Shown here: piece after piece, positions 46,167 to 56,613 of the stretch
How the letters are laid out: each line of letters opens with the position of its first letter
How positions within the stretch are numbered: position 1 is the first letter of the stretch
Assembly (NCBI RefSeq): GCF_004798935.1
Contig: NZ_RAHT01000004.1
Location: 248,001-312,000 of the forward strand
Direction of reading: 5' to 3'
Length of the DNA: 64,000 bases
Source: Ningiella ruwaisensis
GTDB lineage: Bacteria > Pseudomonadota > Gammaproteobacteria > Enterobacterales > Alteromonadaceae
Position numbers and translations under genes: made by a program
The notes under the pieces: generated by a model
Seen by the model: only the letters and a program-made list of their open reading frames with translations
What the model was told of the DNA's origin: nothing
The model's database searches: none

Positions 46167-48950
46167 GTGAAGTATATAAAAGTCTTGTTCATCCTCGTTT
46201 TACTGGGTTTATGCTTAGGTGTCGTATCTGTCCTGGGTATGTATTTTTATTTAAAAGACGACTTGCCCAGTGTTGAAGTGCTCAAAGATGTTGAGCTGCA
46301 GACTCCTATGCGAATTTTCACGCAAGATGGAAAACTGATCTCACAGTACGGGGTTAAACGCCGCATCCCGGTAAAGCTTGAAGAAGTGCCAGAAGCATTA
46401 AAGCATGCTGTAATTGCCACCGAAGATAGTCGCTTTTATGAGCATATGGGAGTAGACCCAATCGGCGTGATGAGAGCCGTTGTTAGCTTGGCGGTGACGG
46501 GTGAAAAACGACAGGGCGCAAGTACCTTAACGATGCAGCTAGCGCGCGGATTCTTTCTCAATCGAAGAAAGGAGTTTTCGCGAAAGATAAAAGAAGTGTT
46601 TATTGCTTACCATATGGAGCAAGAACTCAGTAAAGATGAAATATTAGAGCTCTATCTCAATAAAATTGAACTTGGGCATCGTTCGTTTGGCTTTGGTGCA
46701 GCCGCACAAGTCTATTATGGTAAATCGCTTAATGAGCTGAATTTAGCGCAGCTTGCGACGCTGGCAGGTTTGCCGCAAGCGCCTTCGGCACTTAATCCAA
46801 TATCCAATCCAGTGCGCTCCAAAGAGCGAAGACGCATTGTACTGCTGCGCATGCTTGATGAGGGCTATATCACCCAAGCAGAGTTTGATGAAGCCGCTAA
46901 CGCCCCGGTAAGCGCAAAAAAACATGGTGCTGAAATAGAAGTGGACGCGCCATATCTGGCCGACATGGTCTATAACGAAATGGTCGCGCTCTATGGAAAA
47001 GAGATAGCAGAAACCAGCGGATTTAATGTTTATGCGACGGCGCATTCGGATATACAGGAGGCAGCGCAACGCGCTGTAGTCCAAAATCTTCATGATTACG
47101 ATGAACGACACGGCTTTCGCGGGCCCATTGCTGTGCTTTGGAAGCCATTGACCGAAGAAAGTCTAAAAGAGTACGGCGTATCCGAACCACTTAGTCCCGA
47201 AGAAGCTCAGCAAATTCAAGAGCAACATGGGAACTTTTCTCCTTTGACTGAAGCGGAACTAATCAATGCTTTGGCCGAGTTTAAAGCGATTGGTGCCTTA
47301 GTACCGGCCGTTGTTTTAAACCTGGAAGAGCAAAGTGCGACCGTACTCAAGCAAGACGGTGAGACGATTCTACTGGATTGGCAAGGCCTGGACTGGGCGC
47401 GCGAATATATAAGCGATAGCGCACAAGGCAATGAACCAGAGCGTGCTGCTGATATCCTCCATGAAGGCATGGTGGTATATGTGCGCAAGCGTTTTGATGA
47501 TGGACAGTGGCAATTGTCACAAATGCCTGATGCGTCTGGCGCATTTGTCGCATTAAATCCATTTGATGGGGCAGTAGAAGCAGTTGTGGGTGGTTACGAC
47601 TTCTACGATAGCCAGTTCAATCGTGCCACGCAGGCTAAACGGCAGGTGGGTTCAAATATCAAACCTTTTATCTATTCTGCAGCACTCGATAACGGATATA
47701 CGCTTGCTTCAATTATCAATGACGCACCCATTAATCAGTGGGATGCATCTTCAGGAGTTGCATGGCGACCACAAAACTCCCCGGCCGTATACGATGGTCC
47801 AATTCGCATGCGCAAAGCGTTGGGTAAATCTAAAAACGTGGTTTCGGTGCGCTTGTTGCGCGGCGTTGGCTTAGATAAAACACGTGATTACATTACCCGA
47901 TTCGGCTTTTTACGGGAGGAGGTGCCGCGCGATGAGACGATGTCTTTGGGCTCGGGTTCGCACACTCCCCTTGAGGTTGCAAGCGCGATGGCAATTTTTG
48001 CCAACGGTGGCTTTGCTGTTCGACCGTATTTTATTCAGCGTATTGAAAACGGAAGTGGTGACTTGGTTTGGGAAGCAGAGCCGTTGCTGGCATGCGATCC
48101 ATGTGACCATCTTAATGTTGATGATACGCGCACTGCACAAGCATCCCTTGATTCTTCCATGGCAGAAAATAACACTCATAATAGTGAACCGCTCTCTCTG
48201 GCCGAGTTAGAAGCGCAGTTAGCAGAAGAATTTAGTGCGCAAGGTGCGGGCAATGCTCTAGGCGCCGCTAAAAGCGACCTGAAAAGCGACGAAAACAACA
48301 AGACCAAGATTTCTAAGTCTCGTTCAGCGCCTCGAGTGCTCAGTGAACAAACTGCATTTTTAGTCAGAGAAATGCTAAGCACCGCAGTACGAGCGAACGG
48401 GAGCTGGAATACAAAAACGTTTTGGGTAGGGACAGGCTGGCGTGCACGCAATTTACTAGACCAGAGAAGCGATATTGGCGGTAAAACCGGAACGACAAAT
48501 GATGCACGAGACACCTGGTTTACAGGCTTTGCGCCAGGACTGGTTGCTTCTGCCTGGGTGGGCTTTGACGACCCAGCCCGTGAATTGGGACGCGCTACCC
48601 GCAACCAAAACTTAATCAATCGAAACCCTGAGCGTTTTAATTGGATTGGAAATGCCCTGATTGGTGCCGAAGATGGCGCAAAGGCGGCACAACCTGCCTG
48701 GATACGTTTTATGCAATCGGTGCTGGAAGATGTACCGGAAGAAACTAAAATGATACCTGAAGGCATAGTACGGGTGCGGATTGACAGGGAAACCGGAAAA
48801 TTAACCACGCGTACTGATTCTTCCTCAATGTTTGAGTATTTTGTTCAAGGCACAGAACCCAATACTTTTGTACAAGATTCGGACTTATCTTTACCCGTAG
48901 AGGAAGAACGGGAGACGGAGGAAGATCCGCTTTTCGATGATATTTTTTAA
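46167..48950 (+). CDS. mrcA: Penicillin-binding protein 1A (bifunctional)
   Basis: Builds peptidoglycan: glycan polymerisation and peptide cross-linking at the inner membrane. The 927-residue protein has a membrane helix (about 5-28) and a glycosyltransferase domain with catalytic Glu86 (ATEDSRFYEH). An OB-like insert (about 310-440) and a transpeptidase domain follow, with Ser496 (SNIK), a SKN motif and Lys773 (KTGTTND). A charged, Ala/Ser/Lys-rich stretch (about 660-715) sits inside the transpeptidase region before the KTG box and may be a disordered loop. The start is GTG with a poor ribosome site. It is divergent from pilM. Confidence 0.94.
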   Translation: MKYIKVLFILVLLGLCLGVVSVLGMYFYLKDDLPSVEVLKDVELQTPMRIFTQDGKLISQYGVKRRIPVKLEEVPEALKHAVIATEDSRFYEHMGVDPIGVMRAVVSLAVTGEKRQGASTLTMQLARGFFLNRRKEFSRKIKEVFIAYHMEQELSKDEILELYLNKIELGHRSFGFGAAAQVYYGKSLNELNLAQLATLAGLPQAPSALNPISNPVRSKERRRIVLLRMLDEGYITQAEFDEAANAPVSAKKHGAEIEVDAPYLADMVYNEMVALYGKEIAETSGFNVYATAHSDIQEAAQRAVVQNLHDYDERHGFRGPIAVLWKPLTEESLKEYGVSEPLSPEEAQQIQEQHGNFSPLTEAELINALAEFKAIGALVPAVVLNLEEQSATVLKQDGETILLDWQGLDWAREYISDSAQGNEPERAADILHEGMVVYVRKRFDDGQWQLSQMPDASGAFVALNPFDGAVEAVVGGYDFYDSQFNRATQAKRQVGSNIKPFIYSAALDNGYTLASIINDAPINQWDASSGVAWRPQNSPAVYDGPIRMRKALGKSKNVVSVRLLRGVGLDKTRDYITRFGFLREEVPRDETMSLGSGSHTPLEVASAMAIFANGGFAVRPYFIQRIENGSGDLVWEAEPLLACDPCDHLNVDDTRTAQASLDSSMAENNTHNSEPLSLAELEAQLAEEFSAQGAGNALGAAKSDLKSDENNKTKISKSRSAPRVLSEQTAFLVREMLSTAVRANGSWNTKTFWVGTGWRARNLLDQRSDIGGKTGTTNDARDTWFTGFAPGLVASAWVGFDDPARELGRATRNQNLINRNPERFNWIGNALIGAEDGAKAAQPAWIRFMQSVLEDVPEETKMIPEGIVRVRIDRETGKLTTRTDSSSMFEYFVQGTEPNTFVQDSDLSLPVEEERETEEDPLFDDIF

Positions 48951-48984
48951 TCTAGACACACAACAATGTAGGTGACAATAAACT

Positions 48985-50679
48985 ATGTCGACAAGCGACA
49001 ATAACGATTTTTTATATATTCCTTACGCAGGGCCAGCGCTATTAGAAACACCTTTACTTAACAAAGGAAGCGCTTTTACCGAACGCGAGCGAAAATCATT
49101 TAATCTGCTAGGTTTATTGCCACCTCGCTATGAGTCTATTGAAGAGCAAGTGGATAGGGCTTACAAACAATACAGCAGCTTTTCCGAGCCCTTGAATAAG
49201 CACATTTATTTGAGAGCAATTCAAGACAATAACGAAACCCTGTTTTATCGGTTAGTTCAAGAGCATATCGATGAAATGATGCCGATTATCTACACTCCGA
49301 CGGTAGGTGAAGCGTGTGAGCAGTTTTCAGACATTTATCGCTCTTCAAGAGGGCTGTTTATAAGTTATGAAGAGCGCCACATGTTGCAAGACATTTTGCG
49401 AAATGCCACCAAGCGAAAAGTGAAAGTCATTGTTGTGACAGATGGTGAGCGTATACTTGGCTTAGGCGATCAGGGAATTGGCGGTATGGGCATTCCTATC
49501 GGAAAACTTTCGCTGTACACCGCCTGCGGAGGTATAAGCCCTGCGTATACCTTACCGGTTATGCTCGACGTTGGCACAAACAATCAAAAACTTTTAGACG
49601 ACCCAATGTATATGGGAGCGCGCCATCCGCGTATCTCTCAAGATCAGTACGATGAGTTTTTGGATATATTTATTAACGAAGTGCAGCGTCGCTGGCCAGA
49701 GGCCATGATTCAGTTTGAAGATTTTGCGCAGCCCAATGCCATGCCTTTGCTAAATCGCTATCGCGAAAAAGTCTGCTGCTTTAACGATGATATCCAAGGC
49801 ACAGCGGCAGTGGCTTTAGGTACAATTTTAGCGGCTTGCAAAGCGCGCGGCACACGATTATCGGATAAGCGAGTCGTATTTGTGGGGGCAGGCTCAGCGG
49901 GCTGTGGGATCGCTGAAATGCTGGTACAGCAAATGCAGTTTGAAGGGTTGAGTGAGGCGCAGGCTCGGGCACAAGTGTTTATGGTAGACCGCTTCGGCTT
50001 GTTAACTGAGGGCATGGAAGGACTTCGGGATTTTCAGCAAGCCCTGCAACAGCCAAAAGCAGCCATTGCCAGCTGGCAATATAGTGGCGAATACGCATCA
50101 CTTTTAGACGTAGTGAATTGTGCAAAACCCGACTTGCTTATCGGTGTTTCCGGGCAACCGGGACTATTTACCGAGCAAGTCATAAGAGCGATGCAGCATC
50201 ACTGCTCTCACCCTATCATATTTCCATTAAGTAACCCTTCAAGACAGGTTGAGGCACGTCCCGAGCAGGTCATTGAGTGGACTGATGGCAATGTTGTAAT
50301 CGCTACAGGCAGCCCGTTTGCGCCGGTACAATATAAAGGCAAAACTTATCCCATTGCACAATGCAACAACAGCTATATATTCCCGGGCATTGGTTTAGGG
50401 GTGATTGCAGCAAAAGCCCGTCTGATTAGTGATGAAATGATCATGGCGGCAAGTAATGCTCTGGCAGATGCTTCTCCGATGGCAAATGGTGTGTCTGACG
50501 AGTTACTGCCGCCTCTCACTCAAATCACGGCATTAAGCAAGGCCATTGCATTTGAGGTAGCGAAAACAGCAATGGAGCAGGATTTAGCGCTTACTGTCCC
50601 TGACGACATGCTCAAAGAGCGCATTGAAAAACACTTTTGGCGCGCGGAGTATCGACCCTATAAACGCGTGAGCCTGTGA
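48985..50679 (+). CDS. maeA: NAD-dependent malic enzyme
   Basis: Oxidatively decarboxylates malate to pyruvate. The 564-residue protein has the malic-enzyme signature [14 protein letters not shown], the metal-binding [10 protein letters not shown], the [14 protein letters not shown] block near the N terminus, and a Rossmann loop [16 protein letters not shown]. Length and sequence fit the E. coli MaeA/SfcA group (NAD-linked) rather than the larger MaeB. It is 34 bp downstream of mrcA and convergent with argA. Confidence 0.93.
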   Translation: MSTSDNNDFLYIPYAGPALLETPLLNKGSAFTERERKSFNLLGLLPPRYESIEEQVDRAYKQYSSFSEPLNKHIYLRAIQDNNETLFYRLVQEHIDEMMPIIYTPTVGEACEQFSDIYRSSRGLFISYEERHMLQDILRNATKRKVKVIVVTDGERILGLGDQGIGGMGIPIGKLSLYTACGGISPAYTLPVMLDVGTNNQKLLDDPMYMGARHPRISQDQYDEFLDIFINEVQRRWPEAMIQFEDFAQPNAMPLLNRYREKVCCFNDDIQGTAAVALGTILAACKARGTRLSDKRVVFVGAGSAGCGIAEMLVQQMQFEGLSEAQARAQVFMVDRFGLLTEGMEGLRDFQQALQQPKAAIASWQYSGEYASLLDVVNCAKPDLLIGVSGQPGLFTEQVIRAMQHHCSHPIIFPLSNPSRQVEARPEQVIEWTDGNVVIATGSPFAPVQYKGKTYPIAQCNNSYIFPGIGLGVIAAKARLISDEMIMAASNALADASPMANGVSDELLPPLTQITALSKAIAFEVAKTAMEQDLALTVPDDMLKERIEKHFWRAEYRPYKRVSL

Positions 50680-50704
50680 TTTGCGTTTATATTGCTAAGG
50701 GCGG

Positions 50705-52030
50705 TTAATCCAGCTCGAGCATGTAAACTTTTGAGTTTCGCGTAAAGTTGTACATTTGCTGTTTACTTGGAGGTAAGGTGTCGATGCTTTTTTCCTCAAA
50801 GCCTTGCTCCAGAAACCAGTGACCAGTCACAGTGGTTAACACAAAGATGCGTTTGAGTTGATTAAGTGCCGCCTTTGCTTTCATCGCCTCAAGCAAGCGC
50901 TCTCCACGATTTTGGCCCCGGTAATCGCGGTGTGTTGCTACACAAGCTATCTCACCGCTTGCATCTTCTGGATACATATACAAGGCCGCACAGGCGATGA
51001 TCATGCCGTCTCGCTCTATGACCGTAAACTGGCTGATTTCATTTTCCAGAAGCTCCCGTGAGCGTTTGACCAAGGCGCCACTTTCTTCAAGTGGTCTTAT
51101 AAGCTTCAGAATACCGCCAACATCATCTATCACCGCGCCGCGAAGCTGTTCATAGTGGTTTTGAAGTACAAGTGTGCCTCCACCGTCTCGTGTGAATAAC
51201 TCTTTGAGAATGGCGCCGTTCTCTTTAAAACTGACGCAATGCGCGCGTTCAACACCCGATTCAACGGCTGCCATCATGGCCGTTAAACAGGTGATTTCGC
51301 CAACAATCTTATTCTCTTTAACCAAGCCTTCAAGCGTTTGTAATTCAATGGTGCGAATAAATTTTTCACTTTCATGTTCGTCCACTTTATAAAGACCGTC
51401 GTACTCTGAAAGCGTAATAAGTTTATCCGCTTTCATTGCAATTGCGGCTTGAGTGGCAACATCTTCGTGAGAAAGATTAAACACTTCGCCTGTGGGTGAG
51501 TAACCCATTGGAGACAAAAGCACAATTGAGCCGTCATCAAGCTGGTCTTTAATCCCCTCAACGTCTATGCGGCGCACCAAACCGGTGTGCTCAAAGTCAA
51601 TTCCATTTTTAACCCCAATGGGTTTGGCTATCACCAAGTTACCGGAACATACGCGAATGCGTGCACCATGCATAGGAGAATTAGGTAAGCCAAGAGTAAG
51701 AAGCGCTTCTATTTGGCTTCGCAATGATCCGGCGGCATCTTTAACGCATTCCAGAGTTGGTTTATTGGTAATGCGAAGCGCGTCGACAAACTGCCCGTGG
51801 ACATCACGAAAAGACAGTCGCTCATCGATTTGTGGACGAGCGCCATGCACGATAATAATGCGCATTCCTAAACTATGAATGAGGGCTATATCCTGTATTA
51901 AGCGAGGAAAGTTTGGATCAAGCACCGCCTCGCCACCAAACATGACCACAAAGGTTTTACCTCTGTGAGCATTAATATAGGGTGCTGAGTTTCTGAATAA
52001 ACGAATACTGTCTTCGTGTGAAAGTGTCAT
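50705..52030 (-). CDS. argA: N-acetylglutamate synthase (classical ArgA)
   Basis: First step of arginine synthesis: acetyl-CoA plus glutamate to N-acetylglutamate. The 441-residue protein has an N-terminal amino-acid-kinase-like domain (about 1-285; FGGEAVLD, IVHGARPQI), which binds arginine for feedback control, and a C-terminal GNAT domain (about 295-440; ACVATHRDYRGQNRGERLL). It is the last gene after argH, 39 bp downstream. In many Vibrio and Alteromonas relatives a GNAT domain is instead fused to ArgH; here both proteins are whole and separate. Confidence 0.93.
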   Translation of the reverse strand: MTLSHEDSIRLFRNSAPYINAHRGKTFVVMFGGEAVLDPNFPRLIQDIALIHSLGMRIIIVHGARPQIDERLSFRDVHGQFVDALRITNKPTLECVKDAAGSLRSQIEALLTLGLPNSPMHGARIRVCSGNLVIAKPIGVKNGIDFEHTGLVRRIDVEGIKDQLDDGSIVLLSPMGYSPTGEVFNLSHEDVATQAAIAMKADKLITLSEYDGLYKVDEHESEKFIRTIELQTLEGLVKENKIVGEITCLTAMMAAVESGVERAHCVSFKENGAILKELFTRDGGGTLVLQNHYEQLRGAVIDDVGGILKLIRPLEESGALVKRSRELLENEISQFTVIERDGMIIACAALYMYPEDASGEIACVATHRDYRGQNRGERLLEAMKAKAALNQLKRIFVLTTVTGHWFLEQGFEEKSIDTLPPSKQQMYNFTRNSKVYMLELD

Positions 52031-52069
52031 TTATGGCTATCCCGTGTGTGCCGACAAGTGTTGTTTCAT

Positions 52070-53473
52070 TTAAGTTGCAGAGCTGAAACTGGACTTTAAT
52101 TTATCCAGATTCTCAAGTTCGAGATAAAGCGCCTTGGTAACAACATCGTATCCTGTGCCACCTAGCTGATTGCGCTTATTGATAACAGCATCCAGTTCAA
52201 GCCATGCGTAAACATCATCTTCAATCGATGGATGAATTTCCTGAAGTTGAGTGAGCGATAATTCCTCTAAAGCGCAAGCTTCATTGATCGCTTCAAGAAC
52301 AGCCTGACCGGAAAGGTCGTGAGCAGTGCGAAAGGGAATGCCTTTATTGACCAGATAATCGGCAAGTTCAGTGGCATTTGCATATCCTTGCTGAGCAGCT
52401 TGACGCGTGCGCTCTTGATTCAGGTTCAAGCCCTCCAATACTTCAACACCAATACACAAGCAAATATGGTATTGGTTGACTGCGTCAAAGGCACCTTCTT
52501 TGTCCTCTTGCATGTCTTTGTTATATGCCAAGGGAAGGCCCTTCATTGTAACTAACAAAGCTTGTAAATGACCAAAAACACGACCGCATTTACCGCGCAT
52601 CAGCTCTAGTGCATCCGGATTTTTCTTTTGTGGCATTAAAGACGAGCCGGATGTGACGGCATCGCTAAGTTGCAAAAAGCCTGCTTCTCCTGAATTATAA
52701 AAAATAAGATCCTCAGCCATTCTGGATAAATGCATCATGCCTGTGCTTGCACAAAAAAGGAGTTCAAGTACAAAGTCTCTGTCTGATACAGCATCAAGAC
52801 TATTCAGACAAGGGCTATCAAACCCTAAATCCTGCGCGATGCTTTCTCTGTCCACCTCAAACGTGGTGCCTGCAAGCGCACCACAACCAAGTGGAGACTG
52901 ATTCAGGCGCTTTATGCAGTCATCAATGCGAGAGATATCCCGTTTTAACATCTCGGTGTATGCTAAACACCAATGTGCAAAAAGCACAGGCTGCGCGCGT
53001 TGTAAATGTGTATAGCCGGGAATGATTGCTTTATCGTGTCGATTTGCGCATTTTAGAAGCGCATCAAGCAGATTAATAATGTCCTGTTTAAGCAAATTAA
53101 GGTGCCGCTTGCACCAAAGACGAAAATCTGTGGCAACCTGATCATTTCGACTTCGTCCTGTATGGAGTTTACGTCCTAAATCGCCTAGCGCTTGAGTCAG
53201 GTAGGCTTCAACAAAGCTGTGTATATCTTCTTCACCTGAGTCACTAAAATCGACATTATCGGCCTCAATACTACGCTGCAATGTTTCAAGGCATTGCTGA
53301 AGTGTCTGCTGCTCATCCTCGCTTAGCACGCCAGCGCGAAGCAAGCCTTTGGACCATGCAATCGACCCAGTTACATCTTCGCTTGCCATAACATAATCAA
53401 AGGGTAAAGAGTCGTTGACTTGTTTGAACATTTGGCTTGCGCTACCGCTGAATCGTCCACCCCATAAGGCCAT
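52070..53473 (-). CDS. argH: Argininosuccinate lyase
   Basis: Splits argininosuccinate into arginine and fumarate. At 467 residues it has the fumarase-superfamily signature [12 protein letters not shown] with the catalytic Ser loop, and [13 protein letters not shown]. It ends about where stand-alone ArgH proteins end, with no GNAT extension. It lies 84 bp after argG, across a repeat-containing spacer. Confidence 0.95.
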   Translation of the reverse strand: MALWGGRFSGSASQMFKQVNDSLPFDYVMASEDVTGSIAWSKGLLRAGVLSEDEQQTLQQCLETLQRSIEADNVDFSDSGEEDIHSFVEAYLTQALGDLGRKLHTGRSRNDQVATDFRLWCKRHLNLLKQDIINLLDALLKCANRHDKAIIPGYTHLQRAQPVLFAHWCLAYTEMLKRDISRIDDCIKRLNQSPLGCGALAGTTFEVDRESIAQDLGFDSPCLNSLDAVSDRDFVLELLFCASTGMMHLSRMAEDLIFYNSGEAGFLQLSDAVTSGSSLMPQKKNPDALELMRGKCGRVFGHLQALLVTMKGLPLAYNKDMQEDKEGAFDAVNQYHICLCIGVEVLEGLNLNQERTRQAAQQGYANATELADYLVNKGIPFRTAHDLSGQAVLEAINEACALEELSLTQLQEIHPSIEDDVYAWLELDAVINKRNQLGGTGYDVVTKALYLELENLDKLKSSFSSAT

Positions 53474-53536
53474 ATTTTGCTCCTAGTTATTAATCAAGTG
53501 ACGTAAGGTTTATTTTCTCGCATTGCATTAGTTCGC

Positions 53537-53574
53537 ACTGCCTTATTTTGCAGTGCCTTATTTTGTACTGCCTT
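53537..53574. repeat. 15-bp tandem repeat across the argG stop codon
   Basis: ACTGCCTTATTTTGC (53537-53551), AGTGCCTTATTTTGT (53552-53566) and a partial third copy (53567-53574). On the coding strand each unit carries GGCANTRCAAAATAA, so the end of argG (Gly-Ser-Thr-Lys-stop) is repeated as further peptide-plus-stop copies beyond the real stop. Confidence 0.8.
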
Positions 53575-54772
53575 GCGCTTTAAGTGCCTTAATTCGGCTC
53601 GATAAGCTAAACAAGCGAATAAAGCCTTCAGCATGAGACTGGTCGTAGACATCATCTGCCCCAAAGGTTGCAAAATCTTCTGAATATAAACTATTGGGTG
53701 ATTTTCGTTGGATAACGCTTGCGGTGCCCTTATAAAGTTTCACCACAATTTCACCTGTAACAAGTCTGGCAAAACTCGCCGCACCGGCTAAAAGTGCGTC
53801 ATTAAGCGCGGTAAACCATCGGCCGTCGTACATTACGTGGGCAAATTCAAGGCCGATTTGTTCTCGATACTTGAGAGCAGATTTATCTAAAACCAGGGTT
53901 TCTAGCGCCTTGTAGGCTTTAACCATGACTGTTCCTCCCGGTGTCTCATAACAACCGCGAGATTTCATGCCTACGAGTCTATTTTCTACAATATCAATTC
54001 GACCGACTCCGTGCGCGGAGGCGATTTGGTTAAGTTTTACAAGCGCATTATACGGGGAAAGTGCTTCGCCGTTGACCTCAGTTAGCTTACCTTCTACAAA
54101 ACGCAAACTGACTGTTTCTGGTGAGTCGGGCGCATCCATCGGATCTACCGTCATGGTCCATACTTGTTTGCTTGGCTCACACCATGGATCTTCTAGCTCA
54201 CCACCTTCATGCGATATGTGCCATGCGTTTGCATCGCGACTATAAATTTTGGTGGCAGAAGCGCTTGTTTTTATATTCCGTTTTGCCAGATAGTTTAGTA
54301 GATCTTCACGCGAGACCATATCCCATTCACGCCAAGGTGCAATCACTTTTAAATCAGGGGCGAGCGCAGCAAACGTACCTTCAAATCGTACCTGGTCATT
54401 TCCTTTACCCGTACATCCATGACTTAAGGCATCTGCACCCACCTTTCTTGCAACCTCTACCTGTGCTTTTGCAATCACGGGACGCGCCATTGAAGTGCCG
54501 AGTAAGTACTCACCTTCATAAACTGCGCCGGTGGTAATTGTGGGGTAAATGAAGTCTTTAACAAATTCTTCCTTCAAATCAACGATATGGCATTCGCTCG
54601 CGCCGCTTGCAATGGCCTTTTCTTCAAGCCCCTGTAACTCTTCATCACCTTGACCCACATCAGCGGCAAATGCGATAACTTCGCAATGGTAGTTTTCTTT
54701 CAACCACGGAACGATTGCGGAAGTATCCAAGCCGCCCGAATAGGCAAGTACGACTTTATTGATGTTTGACAT
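53558..54772 (-). CDS. argG: Argininosuccinate synthase
   Basis: Joins citrulline and aspartate with ATP. At 404 residues it has the PP-loop YSGGLDTSA near the N terminus, [14 protein letters not shown], and the citrulline/aspartate contacts in the SMARPVIAK region. It is the fourth gene of argCBFGHA, 45 bp after argF. Its last codons take part in the tandem repeat described at 53537-53574. Confidence 0.95.
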   Translation of the reverse strand: MSNINKVVLAYSGGLDTSAIVPWLKENYHCEVIAFAADVGQGDEELQGLEEKAIASGASECHIVDLKEEFVKDFIYPTITTGAVYEGEYLLGTSMARPVIAKAQVEVARKVGADALSHGCTGKGNDQVRFEGTFAALAPDLKVIAPWREWDMVSREDLLNYLAKRNIKTSASATKIYSRDANAWHISHEGGELEDPWCEPSKQVWTMTVDPMDAPDSPETVSLRFVEGKLTEVNGEALSPYNALVKLNQIASAHGVGRIDIVENRLVGMKSRGCYETPGGTVMVKAYKALETLVLDKSALKYREQIGLEFAHVMYDGRWFTALNDALLAGAASFARLVTGEIVVKLYKGTASVIQRKSPNSLYSEDFATFGADDVYDQSHAEGFIRLFSLSSRIKALKAQGSTK

Positions 54773-54817
54773 GTTGTTTCCTAATTAAGGGTTGTAGTGA
54801 TTGCACTTCATCTAAGA

Positions 54818-55741
54818 CTAAAACTGTAAATTTTCATTTAATAAATAGCTCAAAATTGCATTTTGTGCATGCAATCGATTATTTGCTTGTGCCATTAATA
54901 GCGATTGAGGCGAATCCATCACTTCACCTGTAATTTCCAAATCACGGTGAGCCGGCTGGCAGTGCATGGCAAATTGCGCCTTGGTTTTCTCCATCAACGC
55001 ACGATTAACCTGGTATGGCATAAACGACGCTTTGATGGTCTCCAGCGGCGTATTGTCACCCATAGACAGCCAGGTGTCGGTATAAATCACATCGCATGAA
55101 CTTAACTCGTCAATATCATTTAGAAACTGCACTCCAACATCTTCGGCCATAGCAAGTTGAGTGACTTTGTCTCGAATACTTTGGTCAATTTCATGTCCTT
55201 TAGGCGTTACAACTATTTGGTGACAGCCTAAAAGTACACCTAATATGAGAAGCGAATGGGTGACGTTATTGCCATCTCCGATATAGGCAAGCGTTTTTCC
55301 TTTTATTCCGCCGAGATGCTCACGCATGCTTATGTAATCTGCCAGTGCCTGACAGGGATGGTACAAGTCACATAGCGCATTAATTACCGGAATTTCTGCC
55401 CCATTTGCCAGTGCTTCAAGCGTATTGTGTGAAAATACTCTCGCCACAATGGCATCAGCCCATTGGGCAACGTTGGCACCAATATCAATTGGATCTTCAC
55501 GTTTTTTTAACTCACTGCCTCGACTATCGACGTAAACCATGTGGCCGCCGAGCTTGTGAATACCAATATCGAAACTTACTCGGGTTCTGAGAGACGGTTT
55601 TTCAAAAATCGCGACGACAGACTTACCCGCCAAGGTTTTTCCATATTTATCAGGATGCGCCTTTAAATCCAAGGCAAAATCGAGAAGGCGTTTCGCTTCT
55701 TCGCTTGTCCAATCAATAAATGTGAGTAAGTCCTGATGCAT
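54818..55741 (-). CDS. argF: Ornithine carbamoyltransferase
   Basis: Makes citrulline from ornithine and carbamoyl phosphate. ATG 55741, after AAAGGA, gives 307 residues; an in-frame ATG six codons earlier is a weaker choice. The carbamoyl-phosphate loop reads SLRTR instead of STRTR. The ornithine-binding DTWLSMG loop and HCQPAHR block are those I recall in Shewanella/Vibrio ArgF, so the ordinary ornithine reaction is expected rather than acetylornithine. It sits between argB (76 bp) and argG (45 bp). Confidence 0.93.
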   Translation of the reverse strand: MHQDLLTFIDWTSEEAKRLLDFALDLKAHPDKYGKTLAGKSVVAIFEKPSLRTRVSFDIGIHKLGGHMVYVDSRGSELKKREDPIDIGANVAQWADAIVARVFSHNTLEALANGAEIPVINALCDLYHPCQALADYISMREHLGGIKGKTLAYIGDGNNVTHSLLILGVLLGCHQIVVTPKGHEIDQSIRDKVTQLAMAEDVGVQFLNDIDELSSCDVIYTDTWLSMGDNTPLETIKASFMPYQVNRALMEKTKAQFAMHCQPAHRDLEITGEVMDSPQSLLMAQANNRLHAQNAILSYLLNENLQF

Positions 55742-55817
55742 TGTGTGTCCTTTTGTCATAAGCTTTCATCTTATTTAATAGAGATCGTATTTTAGTAACG
55801 CCTCGATTAAGATACCT

Positions 55818-56603
55818 TTAGTCAGGCTGAATTTGGGTGCCAAACACGCCGTCAGAAAGACATAGCTTTCCGGCATCGTTCCAACTCCCTATCGTGACGG
55901 CGCTTTTAAGCATATTTGCGGCGTCTTGGGCCGCTTGTACTTTCACAATCATGCCGTCGGTTACCACTTTATTTGCAATCAACTCATCGATTAACATGGC
56001 ACTCAGACTGTTGTATTTTATTTTATGCTGATTAAGCACGCCTTCAACATCAGATAAGAGTATGAGGCGAGCGCCAAGGAGCTGAGCAATGCAGGTTGCA
56101 GCATGGTCTGCATTAACGTTGTAAAGTCTGCCGTCTGTATCTGCGCCAATTGAAGCAATAATAGGCAACACGCCGTTGTCTAATGATAGCTTAAGTAAGC
56201 GAGAGCTTTTCCCCTCGGGCTGGCCAACGGCACCCAAGCTTTCACTCACTTGAGTACATTTTGCGATATCAGCATCGGCAAGTGTTAATCCCATTGGTGT
56301 AAGCCCAATACTGGTGCTATGAGCAACAAGTGTTTTATTTAAATAGCCGGATAATACACCGCTTACTGTTGGCATATGTTCAAATGGTGTGACACGCAAT
56401 CCATCGACTTTATGGCTTTGCAAGTTCAACGCCGCCAGCTGTTGTTGCACCTGATCGCCACCGCCATGGACTAATACCACTTTTTTGCCTTGCGACTGAA
56501 GCGTCTTTACTGCATGTAAAAGAGGGTGCTTTGCTTGCGCTTGCAGGTTCAATTCATCGAAAAATCGCCCGCCAACCTTTAAGACTAGCATGTTATCTGT
56601 CAT
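55818..56603 (-). CDS. argB: Acetylglutamate kinase
   Basis: Phosphorylates N-acetylglutamate. The 261-residue amino-acid-kinase protein has VLKVGGRFFDE at the N terminus, VHGGGDQV, the YNVNADHAA substrate block and VTDGMIVKVQAA near the end. It has no N-terminal extension of the arginine-sensitive type, so feedback control would rest on ArgA. It is 10 bp downstream of argC. Confidence 0.93.
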   Translation of the reverse strand: MTDNMLVLKVGGRFFDELNLQAQAKHPLLHAVKTLQSQGKKVVLVHGGGDQVQQQLAALNLQSHKVDGLRVTPFEHMPTVSGVLSGYLNKTLVAHSTSIGLTPMGLTLADADIAKCTQVSESLGAVGQPEGKSSRLLKLSLDNGVLPIIASIGADTDGRLYNVNADHAATCIAQLLGARLILLSDVEGVLNQHKIKYNSLSAMLIDELIANKVVTDGMIVKVQAAQDAANMLKSAVTIGSWNDAGKLCLSDGVFGTQIQPD

Positions 56604-56613
56604 TTGATTTCAA

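Noticed and set aside
54818-55741. ArgF as acetylornithine or succinylornithine carbamoyltransferase, because of SLRTR and HCQP
   Set aside because: The DTWLSMG ornithine loop is present and the same variants are, as I recall, normal in Shewanella/Vibrio ornithine carbamoyltransferases.
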